Assembly (NCBI GenBank): GCA_021234535.1
Contig: CM037841.1
Location: 11,924,825 to 11,988,824, forward strand
Reading direction: 5' to 3'
DNA: 64,000 nucleotides
Source of the DNA: Stichopus chloronotus
Taxonomy: Eukaryota; Echinodermata; Holothuroidea; Aspidochirotida; Stichopodidae
The position numbers and the translations under genes were made by a program. The notes under the pieces are model-generated. The model searched no databases, was not told the DNA's origin, and saw only the letters and a program-made list of their open reading frames with translations. The stretch's first letter is position 1; each line of letters opens with the position of its first letter. This document shows, piece by piece, positions 61,914 to 64,000 of this stretch.

Positions 61914-62920
61914 ACAGCTGGAGCGCCCGCATAAATTTGCCAAGATCGCCGGCTACCACTACTAGGATTTTCCACTTAGTTTACCAATAGCGCCCTTATC
62001 AGAATGTATGAATCTTTCTAAAGGTCTGCACACAGGTATATGAGGTACATGTGACAACATATCAACAGACACTGAGAAGCGATTTTCATATACTTCATCA
62101 ATTTGCGCAGCAAAGATACAGCAGTGTACCTTGCAAGGTCATCTCTAAATTGTAACTATAATAACACAGACCAGCTGTCCTAATACACAAGAAAGTAAGA
62201 GACCAAAGAAATTGCGTATGGAGGATTTTCACGTCAGCGGCACACTGGTGGTCATTTAACATGCGCAGAATGTGTGGTATCCACATGCGCGGCCGTCTGT
62301 GGACGCCTGGTCGTCAAAATAGAAAGACGCACAGGGCAGTGACGTCGGTGGGTGAAAATATCTACAAAAGCCTTGAGAGAAAAAAGCGCGTAGAGAAGAA
62401 TGATATCGTTGAAAAACAAAATTGTAAAGCCTGCTAAATGCATACATCTTGCATTGTGCGCAGGTGAAACACGACACATAGAAACGGACTAATACATGAA
62501 TATTAAACACAACTGTATTGGTAAGTAAATCTTGGTAAATAAATACACTCCCCAGTGCGTACTGGAATAATAACATTTTTGTGATTTTGATTGGTCTATC
62601 TTCCAATTGCGTCCAGCGCGGTTATCCGTGGTCGCATGGGTCATAACGTATCGCGTCAACGCATTTTCGCCTATAAGAAAAGCGTCTCTGAAAATGTACC
62701 CCGTTGAGAAATGCCAACCAATCAAATAAGACTTACACGGATACATGGCAACCTTGCAAGGCGTTGCGGTGTACGACTTATGATTGGAAAATGTGTTTTA
62801 AACTCAAATAAAGGTAATAGATAGTTGGGCTGAACAACTACTGTCCGCTCTACTATCTACCCGTATGGTAGCCCATATGGTACAGCTACGTCTATGGTGC
62901 CCTTAGCTTGCCATAAGTCT
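61914..62920. other. Non-coding region, nothing recognised
   Basis: It contains several overlapping minus-strand ORFs (up to 116 codons at 62256-62606) with no domain. CpG-containing sequence is somewhat denser near 62280-62350 and 62610-62660, but no gene start was supported. Confidence 0.4.
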
Positions 62921-62924
62921 AGAA

Positions 62925-63110
62925 ATTGACATATGTCGAATTAAATCGCCATATGTCAGTTTCTCTCAATCTCATTGGATGAAATCGTCATATCTAAAGA
63001 AATCGACATGTGTCAATTTCAGTTAAATCGGCATCTGTCAGTTTCTCGTAATTCTATTGGACAAGGACGGCACATGGCAGCTCCTAGAATTCTGATTGGA
63101 AGAAACTGTC
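62925..63110. repeat. Degenerate ~80-bp tandem repeat (CATATGTCAGTTTCTC)
   Basis: The landmark AAATCG-CATATGTCAGTTTCTC followed by AATTCTATTGGA recurs about two and a half times, with shorter variants (GACATATGTC, CATATGTAAG). Confidence 0.6.
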
Positions 63111-63119
63111 ATATGTAAG

Positions 63120-64000
63120 ATTAAATTTAATTTGCTTGAGGTCAAAAGTCACCTAAAGTCATCAGAGGTTAAATTCTAAAGGCCAAGTAAGCAAGATGTG
63201 TCAAGAAGCGAATGTTACTGGAACTAAATGGTAGTTATTGGGGAGTAAATAATCTGTCTTTGTGATGGAAGTGAAAGCTCACGTGAAGTCAGTAGAAGTC
63301 ATTGTTTGAAAAAATTGTAAACACCTCATCTGAAGAACGGAAAGTTGATAGAACTTTAAACTTAATTTATCCGTCTGTTGTGAGTAGTTAATCCCTGTTG
63401 CTATTAATGTTATTCGAGATCATCAGAGCGTAAAGTATGAATTACTTTTTAGCAAGATATCCCAACTAGTGAATGCTACTGAAACCTGATATTAAAAGCA
63501 TTGGTTTAGTTCTTGATGAGTAAAGAATATTTTACAGAGGTCACTTGAGGTCAATAGAGACCATTGTTTGAAAACCTTGTAAACATTCAAGTTCATTTTA
63601 GTCGACTCGAATTCAAAAGTCATTTGAGGTCATCAGAGGTTAAAAGTCTAAGGACCTGTTAGGCAAGATATGTCAAGATGCGAAAGTTACTGGAGCTTCA
63701 AATTAATATCAATGGTTGTTCTTGATGAGTGACTAATCTGTCTTTTCATGGAGGTGAAAGGTCACTCGCGGTCAGTAAAAGGCATTGTTTGAAAACTGTG
63801 GAAACATGGCATCTGAGGAACGGAAAGTTGATAAAACTTCAGATTGGTACGTAGGTTGTCCGTTATGAGTAGTTGGTCCCTGTTGTTTTCAGGGATGTCA
63901 TTTGAGGTCGTCCGAGGTTTTTACCAATGAAAACTTTTAGTAATATACTAAACTTTTTGTAATATTACAAAGGTCAAGGTCATTTGAAATCAGTAGAGGT
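63120..64000. repeat. Degenerate tandem repeat at right edge
   Basis: Long, diverged units share AGAGGT, GTCATCAGAGGTTAAA, GCAAGATATGTCAAGA, GTTACTGGA, TTGATGAGTAA, CACTTGAGGTCA and CATTGTTTGAAAA. They recur around 63150, 63420 and 63620, and the array runs off the window's edge. A loose resemblance to the GACCTCAAATGACC repeat at 1-330 is possible but not shown. Confidence 0.6.

Overview
The window is eukaryotic: about 64 kb of AT-rich, repeat-dense DNA with introns, microsatellites, dispersed and tandem repeats, DNA transposons and few exons. The repeat texture (tandem units built around GACCTCAAATGACCTTTGACCT, foldback elements, hAT- and P-type transposons) together with a CUB-LDLa receptor-like gene points to a marine invertebrate, perhaps an echinoderm or hemichordate. 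That placement is an inference from texture. No prokaryotic operons, rRNA, complete tRNA or CRISPR arrays were seen.

Main gene. The only well-supported host gene lies on the minus strand at 6774-30163. Four exons fit together by splice sites and by matching phases: exon 1 (signal peptide, 30061-30163), exon 2 (first half of a CUB domain, 28491-28674), exon 3 (second half of the CUB, 8322-8533) and exon 4 (one LDL-receptor class A module, 6774-6887). They give 204 N-terminal residues of a secreted or type I membrane protein. The rest must lie in small exons I could not place at 1-6773 or beyond the left edge. Intron 2 is about 20 kb and is packed with repeats.

Repeats, left to right: a ~145-bp tandem repeat (1-330); a dispersed-repeat complex (3360-6330); degenerate tandem arrays (12960-13175, 15365-15960); a hAT-type MITE with a perfect 8-bp target duplication (15559-15910); a 2.2-kb element with ~180-bp inverted ends (17234-19470); and a very large inverted pair (26160-28115 and 32865-34670), each arm being a head plus about nine ~155-bp monomers, with the first two exons of the CUB gene in the loop. 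Further right are palindromic repeat clusters (35255-36570), a dispersed repeat in two inverted copies (37755 and 46785), a fully palindromic MITE (39623-39783), a 380-bp MITE with 36-bp ends and an internal GATATCAGCAA-type array (45259-45638), an (ATGT)n microsatellite (47417-47549), a hairpin (52313-52374) and a G-rich minisatellite (56910-56995).

Right end. A P-element/THAP9-like transposon with ~530-bp inverted ends occupies 59099-61905. It holds a truncated transposase on the minus strand and, converging on it from the plus strand with only 9 bp between the stop codons, an unrecognised exon-like ORF. Just left of it, a TATA box and two short exon-like segments (57997-58331) may be the start of a plus-strand gene whose phase fits that ORF. 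The window ends in two more tandem-repeat blocks (62925-64000).
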